Shown here in pieces: positions 32,324-42,030 of a DNA stretch of 64,000 bases. Source of the DNA: Candidatus Rifleibacteriota bacterium. Its GTDB lineage: Bacteria > Riflebacteria > Ozemobacteria > Ozemobacterales > Ozemobacteraceae. Below the pieces are notes generated by a model. It made no database searches. It was not told the origin of the DNA and was given only the letters and a program-made list of their open reading frames with translations. Made by a program: the position numbers and the translations under genes. Every line of letters starts with the position of its first letter. The stretch's first letter is position 1. The stretch spans positions 1-64,000 of the forward strand of contig JAKQOH010000092.1 in NCBI GenBank assembly GCA_029565415.1, written 5' to 3'.

Positions 32324-33565
32324 CTACCTGCGGCTGCGGAGGATCGCGAGGGTGCGCTCCATTTCATTGTTGACGATATTGAATCCCTCGTCGAAACCCA
32401 TGCCGGGTTTGGCCAGCATCCTATCCGCACGGGCGGCAACGGCCAGGTGGACGCAACACCGTGCCGAGACGTCCGTCTCGTTGCAGGTGCCGCCCTGATA
32501 GGCCTCGACGCCCTTCTTCTTGCAATACAGCACGCTCTCGACGATATCCTGAACCCCGCCCAGGTCGGGGGTCTTGATCTGGAGCATGTGACCGGCCCCG
32601 GCATCGGCGAAGTCGCGCACGTCCTCGAAGGTGTTGCACCATTCGTCGGCCACGACGCGCACCTTCGAGCCCTTCGCCTTCAGCTTCGTGCAGATCGCGG
32701 CGAGAGCCTCGATCTGGCGCTCGCGGTGCTCGACGTCGACGGGGCCCTCGATGTAGAGGGGCAGGCCGCCGGCATCCGGCTCGAGCGTGGCGAGGTAGTC
32801 CGTGACCTTCGTCAGGTCGCCGCCGAACGCCTGGCCGATTGTTCCATATACATCGATATGCAATGCCGGGGCGTATGTCGGGTCGACCCGGAGTGCGTGA
32901 ATGCGTTTCACGAGCCATCGGATGTATTCGCGCAGCTTCGAGCCGTCGCGGCCGAGCTTTTCGTCGATGTTGTTGATCAGGCCGTGGGGCAGGGCCTCGA
33001 CGCGCTTGAGGATCATCTTGTCGGCATTTTCATACCGGTTGTCGCCGGTCTGGGCAAACACCGGCACGCGCTCGGCGATGACGGGCAGGCCATACTCGTC
33101 GCAGACGACTTCGGCCATCAGCCGGTGGGTCGCCTTCGCGCGCGCATCGAGCAGCGCCTGGGAAAGCCCGTATCGGAGGGCGGTGTGGAGCCTCTTCCCC
33201 TCGAACTCGAGGGTCATGAACCGGCCGACCAGGTCCCGGAACTTCCCGACCTCGAGGCCCTCGAGCAGCGGCCGCACGTTCTTCTCCAGAAACGGCAGGT
33301 AGGTTTCGGCAAGAAACAGCGGGTCGCGGCCGCCCGCGCCGGAATACTGGACCGCGCAGCAGTCGCCGACGGCGATCTGGCCGTCCTCGAGCTCGAGAAG
33401 AACCGAGACGGCCTCGCCTGCGACGCGGATGCTGCGGAAGCCCGGCGTCACCGGCTCGCCCTTGTATACGAAGCCGTCATGCGGCACGCCCTTCTTGATT
33501 GCCCGCTGGTCATCGAAGAAAAACGCCGAAACACCCTTGGCGAACATCGCCCGCTTGATTTTCAT
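32324..33565 (-). CDS. mal: Methylaspartate ammonia-lyase
   Basis: A 413-residue enolase-superfamily enzyme that eliminates ammonia from (2S,3S)-3-methylaspartate to give mesaconate, second step of the methylaspartate route of glutamate fermentation. Family blocks seen are QYSGAGGRDPLF near 73-84, the Mg-ligand strand LHIDVYGTIG (D~238), IEGPVD (E~273), VVADEWCNT (D~307) and the catalytic lysine in MLQIKTPDLGG (~331). The C-terminal YQGGTCNETD region is typical. Length is normal. It follows glmE after a 144-nt gap containing a 14-bp palindrome and a second repeat type. Confidence 0.95.
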   Translation of the reverse strand: MKIKRAMFAKGVSAFFFDDQRAIKKGVPHDGFVYKGEPVTPGFRSIRVAGEAVSVLLELEDGQIAVGDCCAVQYSGAGGRDPLFLAETYLPFLEKNVRPLLEGLEVGKFRDLVGRFMTLEFEGKRLHTALRYGLSQALLDARAKATHRLMAEVVCDEYGLPVIAERVPVFAQTGDNRYENADKMILKRVEALPHGLINNIDEKLGRDGSKLREYIRWLVKRIHALRVDPTYAPALHIDVYGTIGQAFGGDLTKVTDYLATLEPDAGGLPLYIEGPVDVEHRERQIEALAAICTKLKAKGSKVRVVADEWCNTFEDVRDFADAGAGHMLQIKTPDLGGVQDIVESVLYCKKKGVEAYQGGTCNETDVSARCCVHLAVAARADRMLAKPGMGFDEGFNIVNNEMERTLAILRSRR

Positions 33566-33626
33566 CGTTGTTGTGGTCTCCTGTCTGGAAGCATCACCGG
33601 CAGATGGCCCGGGCCATCAGGAACCC

Positions 33627-33663
33627 ATCCGCAGATGGCGCAGATGACGCTGATTTGATTTGA
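33627..33663. repeat. Probable dispersed 'CCGCAGATGRCGCAGATGACGC' type repeat
   Basis: Two imperfect GCAGATG(G/A)CGC units in tandem followed by TGATTTGATT lie between glmE and mal. Such units recur in intergenic DNA of various uncultured bacteria. Next to it are two perfect palindromes: GATGGCCCGGGCCATC (33603-33618) and TTGAAATATTTCAA (33660-33673). The palindromes could be protein sites for mal or simply part of the mobile repeat. Confidence 0.5.
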
Positions 33664-33709
33664 AATATTTCAATATATATTCATAGATCGGATGTGGCCG
33701 GATGCACCG

Positions 33710-35149
33710 TCACCGCGGCCGGCCGACGAGCCGGCCCTTGCTGACAGCGTAGATGTCGTCGGTGACCATCTGGAAGCAGGGCGCCCGCTTTTCTGCCGTC
33801 GCCCGCTGCTGGAGGCGTTCCTGGTGGAATGCCCAGACGTCATCGGCCATCGGCACGTTCCCGCGCTGGAAGAGACGGATGCAGCCCTCGTTGTCGCGGA
33901 TCGGGAGGATCTTGCCATGGTTGCAGACAGCGGGGGCGAACGGCACGTCCAGCACGCCTGCGGCGAACGCTGCTACGGTGCCGGCCTCGATGTCGCCGTT
34001 GCCGAGCTTTTCGATCGCCTCCATCACGGTGTGCACCTCCCGCTTGATGATCTCGATCTCCTCCTGCAGGCGCGGGCTCATGACGGCGCGCTGGTCGGCG
34101 AGCATGTTCACGACCTGGCGAGTCGCCTTCAGGCCGGCCGCGTTCGCCTCCTTGGTCGGAATCCCCCGCGCCTCGTGCGGCGTCTTGACGATCACTTTCG
34201 TCGCGCCCGACAGGGCCGCGACGGTCGAACCCCAGCAGATGACCGAAAAGGCCTTCGACTCGTCCTCCGGGAAGCCACCCATCCACTGGTGGAAAACGGT
34301 CGTCAGGTCGTAGCCGTCGAAGCCGGCCTTCCGGAAATACTCGTCGGCGAGCTCCCGCAACGAGATCATCGCCGCGACATCCTGGATGAAGTTGCCGCCC
34401 TGACCGTATCCGAGGGTCAGCGACCGCACGCCCTGGCCGAGCGCCAGCAGACCCTCGATGATCGCGACGGTGTGGCTGACGAACGGCGGAACCAGTGTTC
34501 CCGTCAGGGGGCCGAACGGCTCGCGATTGATGCTGATCCCGTTTTCCTCATACCAGCCGACCAGCCGGTCGACGTATTTCCAGTCGGCGATGCTCTTCTG
34601 GAGCGGAACCTTTTTTGCATAGGGAATATTATAGGAAATCCCGCCGCCTTCGAAGCTGGTGAAGCCGGCGGCCAGGGTGATCTCGGCGAGCAGACGCGCA
34701 TCGGGGGTTCCGTGACGCACCTGGACGGGGGATCTGAGCGCCTCGACGACCTGGCGGCAGCCGGCGACGCCGTGGTTCACGGCGGGGAACCCGTTCAGCA
34801 GCGACGTGCCGGCCTGGAGGGACTTCTCGATCCCGTTGGCGGCTTCCTGATACCGGTTCTGGCGGGTGTAGGCATCGATCGTGGTCGGCAGCAGGTCGGC
34901 CTCACCCTCGGTCTCGAGATACTGGAGCAGCTTGATGTGCTCGTTGACGAGCGCCACGCCGGCGCGCGGCTGGAGCAGGGTGCGCCCCTCCCCGCCGGCC
35001 TTTTTCATTGCGAGCGCGAAGTTACGGGCGGGCGGAAGGGCCTTCTGGTAGGCCAGTGCCTCGTCGAGACTCAGCCCTTTGCCCGTGGGCCAGGTGTCGA
35101 GGATGGTGTCGCGGATGGAAAGAAACTCGTTCCAGGGGATGCTGTTCAT
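33710..35149 (-). CDS. glmE: Glutamate mutase epsilon subunit (methylaspartate mutase E)
   Basis: A 479-residue large subunit of adenosylcobalamin-dependent glutamate mutase, which rearranges L-glutamate to (2S,3S)-3-methylaspartate. It is a TIM-barrel subunit; recognisable blocks are the N-terminal LLQPRAGVALVNEH, QVRHGTPDARLLAE near 140-153, EGGGISYNIPYAK near 175-187 and VFHQWMGGFPEDE near 290-302. It forms the active enzyme with GlmS at 36644. The gene starts 6 nt after glmL. Length is normal. Confidence 0.96.
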   Translation of the reverse strand: MNSIPWNEFLSIRDTILDTWPTGKGLSLDEALAYQKALPPARNFALAMKKAGGEGRTLLQPRAGVALVNEHIKLLQYLETEGEADLLPTTIDAYTRQNRYQEAANGIEKSLQAGTSLLNGFPAVNHGVAGCRQVVEALRSPVQVRHGTPDARLLAEITLAAGFTSFEGGGISYNIPYAKKVPLQKSIADWKYVDRLVGWYEENGISINREPFGPLTGTLVPPFVSHTVAIIEGLLALGQGVRSLTLGYGQGGNFIQDVAAMISLRELADEYFRKAGFDGYDLTTVFHQWMGGFPEDESKAFSVICWGSTVAALSGATKVIVKTPHEARGIPTKEANAAGLKATRQVVNMLADQRAVMSPRLQEEIEIIKREVHTVMEAIEKLGNGDIEAGTVAAFAAGVLDVPFAPAVCNHGKILPIRDNEGCIRLFQRGNVPMADDVWAFHQERLQQRATAEKRAPCFQMVTDDIYAVSKGRLVGRPR

Positions 35150-35155
35150 GCGGGC

Positions 35156-36616
35156 TCAGGCTCCTTCGGAAGTCTGTTGATGGTTCGAACGTGGCGCCAG
35201 TTCCGTCAGACCGGCGCGGGCGAGGTGCGAGGCAAGTGCAGGATACGGCGAGGCGAGGTTGCCGAGCAAGGGGAGAAGTCCTTCGGAATCCCTCAGCAGG
35301 CGGGGGCTGCTCGGCAGCAGCGCGAGCCGCCCGTCGGTTGACGGAGCCGCGGCGGCTTCGAGGGCGTCCCGGTAGAGGGTGGTGTCCGGCGTGGCGGCCA
35401 GGTAGCCGCCCGAGCCGATGATGGTGCGGATTCGCCGCAGGTCCTTACCGCGCTGGAGAAACACCTTGCCGCCGGGAGTCCAGCTTTCTTCGATGGTGCC
35501 GGCATGCCGGCCGACGGAAAGGGCCACGCAGGCCGTCGCGAGCAGCCTGTCGAGGAGCTCTTCCCGGGAATCGGCCGGCAGCCGGCCAGGCTGTTCCGTC
35601 AGGAGGGCGGTGTGTCGCTCGAGTTCGCCGGCCGCGACTCCGGCGGTATCGCGCAGCCTCTCGAGCAGCGTTCCGCCCGATGCGAGAACCGAGCGTGAGC
35701 TGACGCGCATGCCCAGATCCCCCTCGACGGTCCGCTTCACGGCCGGCTCGGGGATGCCGCGCAGGATGACACCGTCACCTGCGGCAACGGCCGGACTGTT
35801 GGAGTAGACATCCGTCGTGGCGCCCCCCATATCGATCAGAAGCGTGTCCTCCCATTCAGGAGAGGTCGCGGCGAGCCGCTCGACCAGCTCCAGCACGGCG
35901 CGGGGTGTCGGCTTCGGCTCGCCACCGAACACCTCGACCACCCGGCTCAGGCCCTTGCCCTCGATCAGGCGGCGCAGAAAGAGGTTCCGGATTTCCCGGC
36001 GGGCCGGCTCGATGTTCAACTGGCCGAACTCGGGCATGACGTTCTCGGTGACGATCAGACGGCCATCGGGGAACAGGGCCGGCAGTTCCGGTGCCACGGC
36101 CCGGTTGCCGGCGAACACGACGGTCGCCGGCAGCGAAGCCTCGGCCAGGCGCCGGGCGTTCTTCCTGGCGTAGACAGCGTTTCCGCCATCGGTGCCGCCC
36201 GCGAGGAGGATGATGTCGGGGTTGTCCCGGCGGATGGTTTCGATGTCGTCGGGGGTGAGCTCGAAGGCATACGCTCCGGAAATCTTTCCGCCCGCCGAGC
36301 AGACCACCTGCCTGGCGACACTCAGGGTCAGCTCGGGGACGAGGCCGACGGCGGTGACCTTCAGTCCGCCCTTGGCAGAGCAGGACAGGTGGGCCGGCAG
36401 ATCGAGCCGCACGCCGTCCAAATCAGCATTTCCTGCCGGGATGCGATCGGGAAACAGCGCGTGAAGAACCGTCGCGACCCCGCGGGGGAGGTGGTCCACC
36501 GTCGTGGGTGTCGCGAAACGCGCGATGATGCGGTGCGCGGCGGCGTCGACGAGGGCTCCTTTCGTGTAGGTGGAGCCGATGTCGAGCGTCAGGATTCCCG
36601 AGTTCGCGTGAGGCAT
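35156..36616 (-). CDS. glmL: Glutamate mutase-associated protein GlmL (MutL)
   Basis: A 486-residue ASKHA-fold (actin/Hsp70-like) ATPase thought to reactivate or protect glutamate mutase by exchanging damaged cobalamin. The phosphate 1 motif ILTLDIGSTYTKGALVD begins the protein, LLIDMGGATTDVYS near 265 is the phosphate 2 motif, and IIGSGGYLA near 410 is the adenosine motif. It lies between glmS and glmE, the usual order in Clostridium-type operons, which supports the assignment. Confidence 0.94.
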   Translation of the reverse strand: MPHANSGILTLDIGSTYTKGALVDAAAHRIIARFATPTTVDHLPRGVATVLHALFPDRIPAGNADLDGVRLDLPAHLSCSAKGGLKVTAVGLVPELTLSVARQVVCSAGGKISGAYAFELTPDDIETIRRDNPDIILLAGGTDGGNAVYARKNARRLAEASLPATVVFAGNRAVAPELPALFPDGRLIVTENVMPEFGQLNIEPARREIRNLFLRRLIEGKGLSRVVEVFGGEPKPTPRAVLELVERLAATSPEWEDTLLIDMGGATTDVYSNSPAVAAGDGVILRGIPEPAVKRTVEGDLGMRVSSRSVLASGGTLLERLRDTAGVAAGELERHTALLTEQPGRLPADSREELLDRLLATACVALSVGRHAGTIEESWTPGGKVFLQRGKDLRRIRTIIGSGGYLAATPDTTLYRDALEAAAAPSTDGRLALLPSSPRLLRDSEGLLPLLGNLASPYPALASHLARAGLTELAPRSNHQQTSEGA

Positions 36617-36643
36617 GGGGTGGTGCGGAAGCCGGCCGTCGGC

Positions 36644-37060
36644 TCAGCCGGCGGCTTCGACATCTTCGCGGATGAGCTTCGTGGCCTGGTCGAGATCGAC
36701 ATCGGGCGGGAAGACGCGGTCGTAGCCCATGGCGATGAACTTCTTCTCGACGGTGTCGAACGGGACCTTGCCGACGACGAGGTTGCCCCCGACGTATAAC
36801 TTGATGTGGTCCAGTCCTTTTTCGATACATTTTTCACGTAAGCCGGCGCAGTCGATCTCGCCGTGGCCATACAGAGAGCTGACCAGGATCGCCTTCGCAT
36901 CCGTCTCGATGGCGGCGCTGATGAACTCTTCCTGGCTGACCATGACGCCGAGATTGGTGACCTTGAAGCCGGCCTGTGTGAAGAACGCGTCGAGGATCTT
37001 GTTGCCGACGGAGTGGCAGTCGAAGCCGATGACGCCGAGAACGACCGGAATGGGCTGCAT
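36644..37060 (-). CDS. glmS: Glutamate mutase sigma subunit, B12-binding
   Basis: A 138-residue cobalamin-binding subunit. The base-off/His-on motif DXHXXG is D14-H16-G19 ([12 protein letters not shown]), and further B12-binding segments [10 protein letters not shown] (~61-70) and YVGGNLVVG (~88-96) are intact. It follows its GntR regulator by 16 nt and is first of the structural genes. (The symbol here is the glutamate mutase glmS, not glucosamine synthase.). Confidence 0.96.
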   Translation of the reverse strand: MQPIPVVLGVIGFDCHSVGNKILDAFFTQAGFKVTNLGVMVSQEEFISAAIETDAKAILVSSLYGHGEIDCAGLREKCIEKGLDHIKLYVGGNLVVGKVPFDTVEKKFIAMGYDRVFPPDVDLDQATKLIREDVEAAG

Positions 37061-37076
37061 GAGGAACCTCCTTGCG

Positions 37077-38072
37077 TTAGGCGGGGGGGCGTTGGAGCAT
37101 TGCTGCGACGCGTTCCTCGATGTGGAGGATCGAGCCGCGTTCGATCTGATACTCGAATCTGATGAGGGCTCCGCCGCGGCTCCGGAACTCGCTCAGGGCT
37201 TCCGAGGCGCGACGGCTGAGGGAGAAGGCATGGCCCGGCGGAATGATGATGGCCTCAGCCTTCTGGAGAAGCTTCGGGAGGGCGCCGGGCTGGATGTCGA
37301 TGCCGGCGGTGACCCGTTCCGGGGCGATGCCCAGGCGTTTGAGATGGATGCGGATGATTTCATGGAACCGCTCACTGCGGCACAGCACGGCGATACGGCC
37401 GGCGCCGGCGAGCCCGGCGAGAGCCAGGACCGTTTCGGGGCTGGGGGCGACGGCGACCGGAAGAAGGCGGTCGGCGATGCCGGGCGCGAGGTCGAGCATC
37501 TCCGCCTGGTGTGTCGGGGTCGTGATGATCAGCGCGAACGGGGCGAGCCGGCCGGCGGCATCGATTTCCTGGCGCAGTTCGTCGAGGAGGATGGTGTGAA
37601 GCTTCAGATGGGCGAACCGGCCGAGCTGCTGTTCGAAGATGGCGAGCGCCTCGGGGTTGCAGTCGACGGCCGCGATGGGGAAGGCTGCCCGCCGCTTCGT
37701 CCGGCGGTCGAGCTCGGCGGTGAGGAGCCGCTCGATCTCCTCCGGCGGATAGCGCAGGGACTCGAGCTCGTCGACGAGGTTCTGGACCAGTTGCTGGGCC
37801 TTGCTCTGCCGGGGCGGTGCCGGATCGACCTGGGCGGCCACGAACGTGCCGCTGCCCTGGGTGATCGTCAGGGCGCGTTCCCGGGAAAGCTCCTCGTAGG
37901 CTTTCTTCACGGTCCCGCGGGCGAGGCCGAGATGCCGGGCGAGTTCGCGCTCGGGCGGTAACCTGTCGCCCGCCAGCAGTTTCCTTTCCCTGATGAGCTG
38001 CCTGATCTTGTCGATCAACTGGCGGTATGCCGGCAGACCCCGGCCCTTCTCTATCGCGAACTCGCCGAACAC
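37077..38072 (-). CDS. GntR-family transcriptional regulator
   Basis: A 331-residue regulator. The N-terminal winged helix (residues 15-75) carries the GntR pattern [30 protein letters not shown]. After a linker the ~220-residue C-terminal domain shows two alternating alpha/beta lobes ([26 protein letters not shown]), unlike the common FCD, UTRA or aminotransferase-like effector domains, so the ligand is not evident; a glutamate-pathway intermediate is likely. The GTG start at 38072 has GAGGT upstream. The gene lies directly behind its own promoter/operator and leads the glm operon. Confidence 0.88.
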   Translation of the reverse strand: MFGEFAIEKGRGLPAYRQLIDKIRQLIRERKLLAGDRLPPERELARHLGLARGTVKKAYEELSRERALTITQGSGTFVAAQVDPAPPRQSKAQQLVQNLVDELESLRYPPEEIERLLTAELDRRTKRRAAFPIAAVDCNPEALAIFEQQLGRFAHLKLHTILLDELRQEIDAAGRLAPFALIITTPTHQAEMLDLAPGIADRLLPVAVAPSPETVLALAGLAGAGRIAVLCRSERFHEIIRIHLKRLGIAPERVTAGIDIQPGALPKLLQKAEAIIIPPGHAFSLSRRASEALSEFRSRGGALIRFEYQIERGSILHIEERVAAMLQRPPA

Positions 38073-38084
38073 CTGGGACCTCGA

Positions 38085-38098
38085 TTGGTATAGACCAA
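38085..38098. promoter_or_regulatory. Likely GntR operator
   Basis: TTGGT-ATAG-ACCAA is a perfect 5-bp-arm inverted repeat matching the TGGT-N4-ACCA pattern of GntR-family operators. It overlaps the expected start of transcription of the regulator gene and lies 13 nt before its GTG, so autoregulation of the whole glutamate mutase operon is expected. Confidence 0.7.
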
Positions 38099-38108
38099 AT
38101 TACCGTGG

Positions 38109-38137
38109 AGTATACCTTTTCTATCGGCGTGCGTCAA
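38109..38137 (-). promoter_or_regulatory. Promoter of the glutamate mutase operon
   Basis: On the minus strand TTGACG (38137-38132) is followed after 17 nt by TATACT (38114-38109). The operator at 38098-38085 begins 11 nt downstream. This is the only good promoter seen upstream of the regulator and glmS, and fits expression of the run 38072 to 26182. Confidence 0.75.
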
Positions 38138-38172
38138 CGTCACCCCGAGAAGAATTTTCGGGAACGGCCGCA

Positions 38173-39474
38173 TCACCGGGTGAAGCGGGTGGCGAGGCGA
38201 CGGGCCAGCGTGCGAAGCCGTCGCCGGTAGGCGACGGGATCGGGAAGCGGGGCGCGGGCGATCCCGCTCTCCATGGCCGCTGCCGCGACGGCGGAGGCGA
38301 CGGTTTCCAGCAGGCGGGGGTCGAAAGGACGCGGCAGAAGATACTCCCGGCCAAACGACAGCCGCCGCAAGCCATAGGCCTTCAATACGGCGGCGGGAAC
38401 CGGCCGGCGGGCCAGGTCGGCGAGGGCGTGGCTGGCGGCCAGTTTCATCGCGTCGTCGATCGTCGCGGCCCGCACGTCGAGAGCGCCCCGGAACAGAAAC
38501 GGGAAGCCCAGCAGGTTGTTCACCTGGTTCGGAACGTCGCTGCGGCCGGTCGCAATGATCGCGTCAGGCCTTGCCGCGCGCGCCGTGAGGGGATCGATCT
38601 CGGGGACCGGGTTCGCCAGGGCCAGCACGACCGGATCGGGAGCCATGCCCGCGAGCATGGCCGTTGTGACGATTCCGGCAGCCGAGACACCGATGAACAC
38701 GTCAGCACCGCGCATCGCCTCCCCGAGGGTGCGTGCGCGGCCCGTCGTCGCGAACGGGGCCAGCCACCGGTTCATCCCCTCGGCCCGGCCTTTGTAAACG
38801 ACACCATGTATGTCGCATAGAATAATATTTCGTTTTGCGCAACCCGCCTGCGTCAGCAGGTGCGCAATCGCCAGCCCGGCGGCTCCTGCGCCGCTGATCA
38901 CGATCCTCGCCTCGGCGGCGACCCGGCGGGTCAGATGGAAGGCGTTGATCAGGGCCGCGGCCACGACCACGGCCGTCCCATGCTGATCGTCGTGGAACAC
39001 CGGGATCTTCATCCGTGCCCGGAGCCGTTCCTCGATCTCGAAACACTCGGGAGCCCGGATATCCTCGAGGTTGATGCCGCCGAAGCTCGGCTCCATGAGC
39101 GAAACGGCGTCGCAGAGCCGGTCCGCATCCGTCGTGTCCAGTTCCAGGTCGATGGCGTCGATCCCGGCGAAGCGCTTGAACAGCATGGCCTTCCCTTCCA
39201 TCACCGGCTTTCCCGCGAGCGCCCCGATGCTGCCGAGGCCGAGAACGGCCGTGCCGTTGGTGATCACCGCCACGAGGTTCCCCCGGTTCGTCAGGCGCCA
39301 GGCGGCTTCGGCATCGTCCCGAATCGCCAGGCAGGGCGTGGCCACGCCCGGGGTATACGAAAGGCTGAGATCTTCCGCCGTCGAACAGGGTTTCGTCGGA
39401 AGGATCTCGATCTTCCCGGCTGGAACGGCAGCATGCAGGTGCAAGGCCTTGCGGGCAAGGGAGGGGCTGCTCAT
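38173..39474 (-). CDS. Malic enzyme (oxaloacetate-decarboxylating malate dehydrogenase)
   Basis: A 433-residue NAD(P)-dependent malic enzyme converting malate to pyruvate and CO2. The N-terminal malic domain has [10 protein letters not shown] and the metal region [18 protein letters not shown], followed by FHDDQHGTA. The NAD-binding domain contains [11 protein letters not shown] near 195-205 and ALANPVPEI. The phosphotransacetylase-like extension of MaeB is absent. ATG 39474 overlaps the stop of the sensor kinase gene (ATGA), so the enzyme is translationally coupled to a histidine kinase. Confidence 0.92.
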   Translation of the reverse strand: MSSPSLARKALHLHAAVPAGKIEILPTKPCSTAEDLSLSYTPGVATPCLAIRDDAEAAWRLTNRGNLVAVITNGTAVLGLGSIGALAGKPVMEGKAMLFKRFAGIDAIDLELDTTDADRLCDAVSLMEPSFGGINLEDIRAPECFEIEERLRARMKIPVFHDDQHGTAVVVAAALINAFHLTRRVAAEARIVISGAGAAGLAIAHLLTQAGCAKRNIILCDIHGVVYKGRAEGMNRWLAPFATTGRARTLGEAMRGADVFIGVSAAGIVTTAMLAGMAPDPVVLALANPVPEIDPLTARAARPDAIIATGRSDVPNQVNNLLGFPFLFRGALDVRAATIDDAMKLAASHALADLARRPVPAAVLKAYGLRRLSFGREYLLPRPFDPRLLETVASAVAAAAMESGIARAPLPDPVAYRRRLRTLARRLATRFTR

Positions 39475-41972
39475 GCGGCCTCCTTCGGGGTTTCACGGAT
39501 GCGGCCGAGAACGGCCTGGACGTCGGCCATGGTGAAGGGTTTGCGCAGCGAACCGCAGAAGCCGTGAGAGGCGTGGTCGGCCAGGATCGGATCATTCGAG
39601 TAGCCGGAGGCGACGACGAATTTCAGATTCGGATCGAGTTCGTGAAGCCTCTTTCGGGCCTCGTTGCCGCCCATGCCGCCCCGGATCGTCAGGTCGAGGA
39701 TCGCCAGGCGGTAGGGGCGGTTCGCCTCGATGGCCTGCCGGCATGCCTCGATGGCCGCCTCGCCGTTGGGGACGCCGGTGCTTTCGAAGCCGAGATGCGA
39801 AAGGATGCCCTGCATGACGGAGAGAATCGCCTGCTCGTCATCCATCACCAGAATGGTGCCAACTCCGCCGGCCGGGAGTGGCGCGGCCTCCTCCTGAGGC
39901 AGAGGCTGCCGGGCCGTTGCCGGAAGGTAGATGTGGAACGTGGAGCCCTCGCCCGGCCGGGATTCGACGGTGATGTGGCCCCCGTGCCGTTCGATGATCG
40001 AGTAGACGGTCGAGAGGCCCAGGCCGTGGCCCGTCGACTTGGTCGTGAAGAAGGGGTCGAACAGGTGGGGCAGATTTTCGGGAAGGATGCCGCAGCCTTC
40101 GTCGACGACGCTGAGTCGGACATACGAGCCGGGCTCGAGCAGTTGCCCGGGGCGCATGACGGACTGGCCTTCCGGCGCCGTGCCGTCCTGGGCGACCGTC
40201 ACGTTGTGGGCCGAAACGCGGATCGTTCCGCCGGACGGCATGGCCTGGCGGGCGTTGATCACCAGATTCTGGATGGCCTGGCCGAACTGGCCCTCGTCCA
40301 CCTCGAGCATGTGCAGATCCGGGGCGATGTCGAGAAGGAGCCGGATGCTGGAGCCGGCCATCACCAGCTTTGCCGCATCCTCGATCAGATGCGTGACGGC
40401 CTGGGCGCGCTTGTGTGGAAGCCCGCCCCGGGCGAACGTCAGGAGCTGGCGGGTCAGGCCTCGCGCCGTCGAGATCGAGCTCTCGGCCTCGGCCAGGAAA
40501 CGGAAGGCATCCGTTCCGCTCGGGAGAAGGGCTTTGGCAAGCGATACGTTGCCAAGAATACCAGTCAGAATATTATTAAAATCGTGGGCGATCCCGCCGG
40601 CCAGGATGCCGAGGGATTCCAGCTTCTGCGCCCGCTGCAGTTCCCGCTCGATCTCCTCCTGGACCGTGATGTCCTGGAAGACGATCACGGTGCCGATCTG
40701 GGAGCCGCCCGCGTCGGTGATCGGTGCCATGGCGCTGCTGATCCGCAGCCTGCGGCCCCGGCGGTCGGTCATCTCGGAACGCTGGCGATGGCCGGATGTC
40801 CCGGTGCGGATCGGAAACACCTCGGAAAGCACTTTCCCGGCAGCCTCCTCGGGCTTCCACCCCGTCAGATCCGCGGCGGTGGCGTTCATGATGAGAATCC
40901 GGCCGGAAAGGTCGGTGGAAATCACACCTTCGCCGATGCAGGCGAGGGTGACGGCAAGCCGTTCCTTCTGGTCCAGTAGCGCTTTTTCCGCTTCGCGCCG
41001 GGCCGAGAGTTCGACCGTCAGCTCGTCGGTGCGGATCGCGACCAGGCTATGCAGCGTCCGGTTCCAGATGACGAACCCCGTCATGATCGCCGTCAGCACC
41101 ATCGCCACATAGCCGAACCAGCGCCAGAACTCCTCGCTGAACCCCGACGGATTTTCCAGGGAGATCCAGCGTTTGTAGAGGACGGACTTCTCCTCTGCCG
41201 AAAGGGAGGCGAGCCCCTTTTCCAGGATCGCATGGAGGAGCGGCTGGTCGTTGCGGCAGGCGATGGCGAGGACGTTTGTCTTGCCCGAATCCCCGGCCAC
41301 CCGAAGCCGTGCGATGCCGTGTTTGTCAATCAGCCAGGACGCGATGGCGAAGTTGACGACCGCGGTGTCGGCGTGGTTGAACGAGACGGCCTGCAGACAG
41401 GCAAGATCGTCATCCTGGGGAACGAGCCGCAGGCCGGGAAAGCGTTCCCGGATATGCTCATGCAGCGCGTTTCCCCGTGTGACGGCGATGCTCATCCCTT
41501 CCATCCTGCCGAAATCCAGCGTGCCCGGGATATCCGCGCGGGTGATGATCACGTTGGGAATGTCGACCAGGGGCCGGGTGAAGGCCAGGTAAGTCAGGCG
41601 CTCGGGTGTGATCTGGGCGGCCGTGATGCCGTCGATCCGGCGGCTTTTTGCCCGGGCGATCACCTCGTCCCACGTGCGACAGCGCACGATCTCGATGCGG
41701 ATACCCAACCGCGCCTCGATCTGGCGGATGCAGTCCGCCACGAAGCCGCGATACTCGCCCCGCTCGTCGAACCATTCGAGGGGAGGGAAAGCGGGATCCG
41801 GGGCGAGGCGGATGACGTTGCCGCGTGCGGCGATCCAGGCCTGCTCTTCCGGGGTCAGGATGACGGTCGGGAGGGAAAAGGATGGGGACAATGACACGCA
41901 GACGAATGCGACGACGAGGACGACCAACAAGGGCCGGAAAAACCTTCCCGGACGGCTTGCAGTATGGGTCAT
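39471..41972 (-). CDS. Hybrid sensor histidine kinase with periplasmic amino-acid-binding-type sensor
   Basis: An 833-residue protein from ATG 41972. Domains in order: signal/membrane helix 12-32; a SBP_bac_3 solute-binding domain ~50-265 ([25 protein letters not shown] opening); second membrane helix ~285-305; PAS ~335-440; dimerisation/phosphoacceptor with H463 ([13 protein letters not shown]); HATPase_c with N-box VINARQAM and G-boxes [11 protein letters not shown] and GHGLGLST; a C-terminal receiver with an acidic pocket (VMDDE) and phospho-Asp in LAILDLT. No separate output regulator is adjacent. It probably senses a small amino or organic acid and may phosphorylate an unlinked regulator. 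Coupled to malic enzyme downstream. Confidence 0.9.
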   Translation of the reverse strand: MTHTASRPGRFFRPLLVVLVVAFVCVSLSPSFSLPTVILTPEEQAWIAARGNVIRLAPDPAFPPLEWFDERGEYRGFVADCIRQIEARLGIRIEIVRCRTWDEVIARAKSRRIDGITAAQITPERLTYLAFTRPLVDIPNVIITRADIPGTLDFGRMEGMSIAVTRGNALHEHIRERFPGLRLVPQDDDLACLQAVSFNHADTAVVNFAIASWLIDKHGIARLRVAGDSGKTNVLAIACRNDQPLLHAILEKGLASLSAEEKSVLYKRWISLENPSGFSEEFWRWFGYVAMVLTAIMTGFVIWNRTLHSLVAIRTDELTVELSARREAEKALLDQKERLAVTLACIGEGVISTDLSGRILIMNATAADLTGWKPEEAAGKVLSEVFPIRTGTSGHRQRSEMTDRRGRRLRISSAMAPITDAGGSQIGTVIVFQDITVQEEIERELQRAQKLESLGILAGGIAHDFNNILTGILGNVSLAKALLPSGTDAFRFLAEAESSISTARGLTRQLLTFARGGLPHKRAQAVTHLIEDAAKLVMAGSSIRLLLDIAPDLHMLEVDEGQFGQAIQNLVINARQAMPSGGTIRVSAHNVTVAQDGTAPEGQSVMRPGQLLEPGSYVRLSVVDEGCGILPENLPHLFDPFFTTKSTGHGLGLSTVYSIIERHGGHITVESRPGEGSTFHIYLPATARQPLPQEEAAPLPAGGVGTILVMDDEQAILSVMQGILSHLGFESTGVPNGEAAIEACRQAIEANRPYRLAILDLTIRGGMGGNEARKRLHELDPNLKFVVASGYSNDPILADHASHGFCGSLRKPFTMADVQAVLGRIRETPKEAA

Positions 41973-42030
41973 ATCTCGTCGGATCCCTTTTCGCGCATCG
42001 CGTTTCCCGCGATGAATCACGGGCAATATA

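Noticed and set aside
33660..33673. TTGAAATATTTCAA as a firm operator for mal
   Set aside because: It is a perfect palindrome but lies in an AT-rich block adjoining a repeat unit, has no second copy in the window and no convincing promoter around it, so it is mentioned only within the repeat entry.
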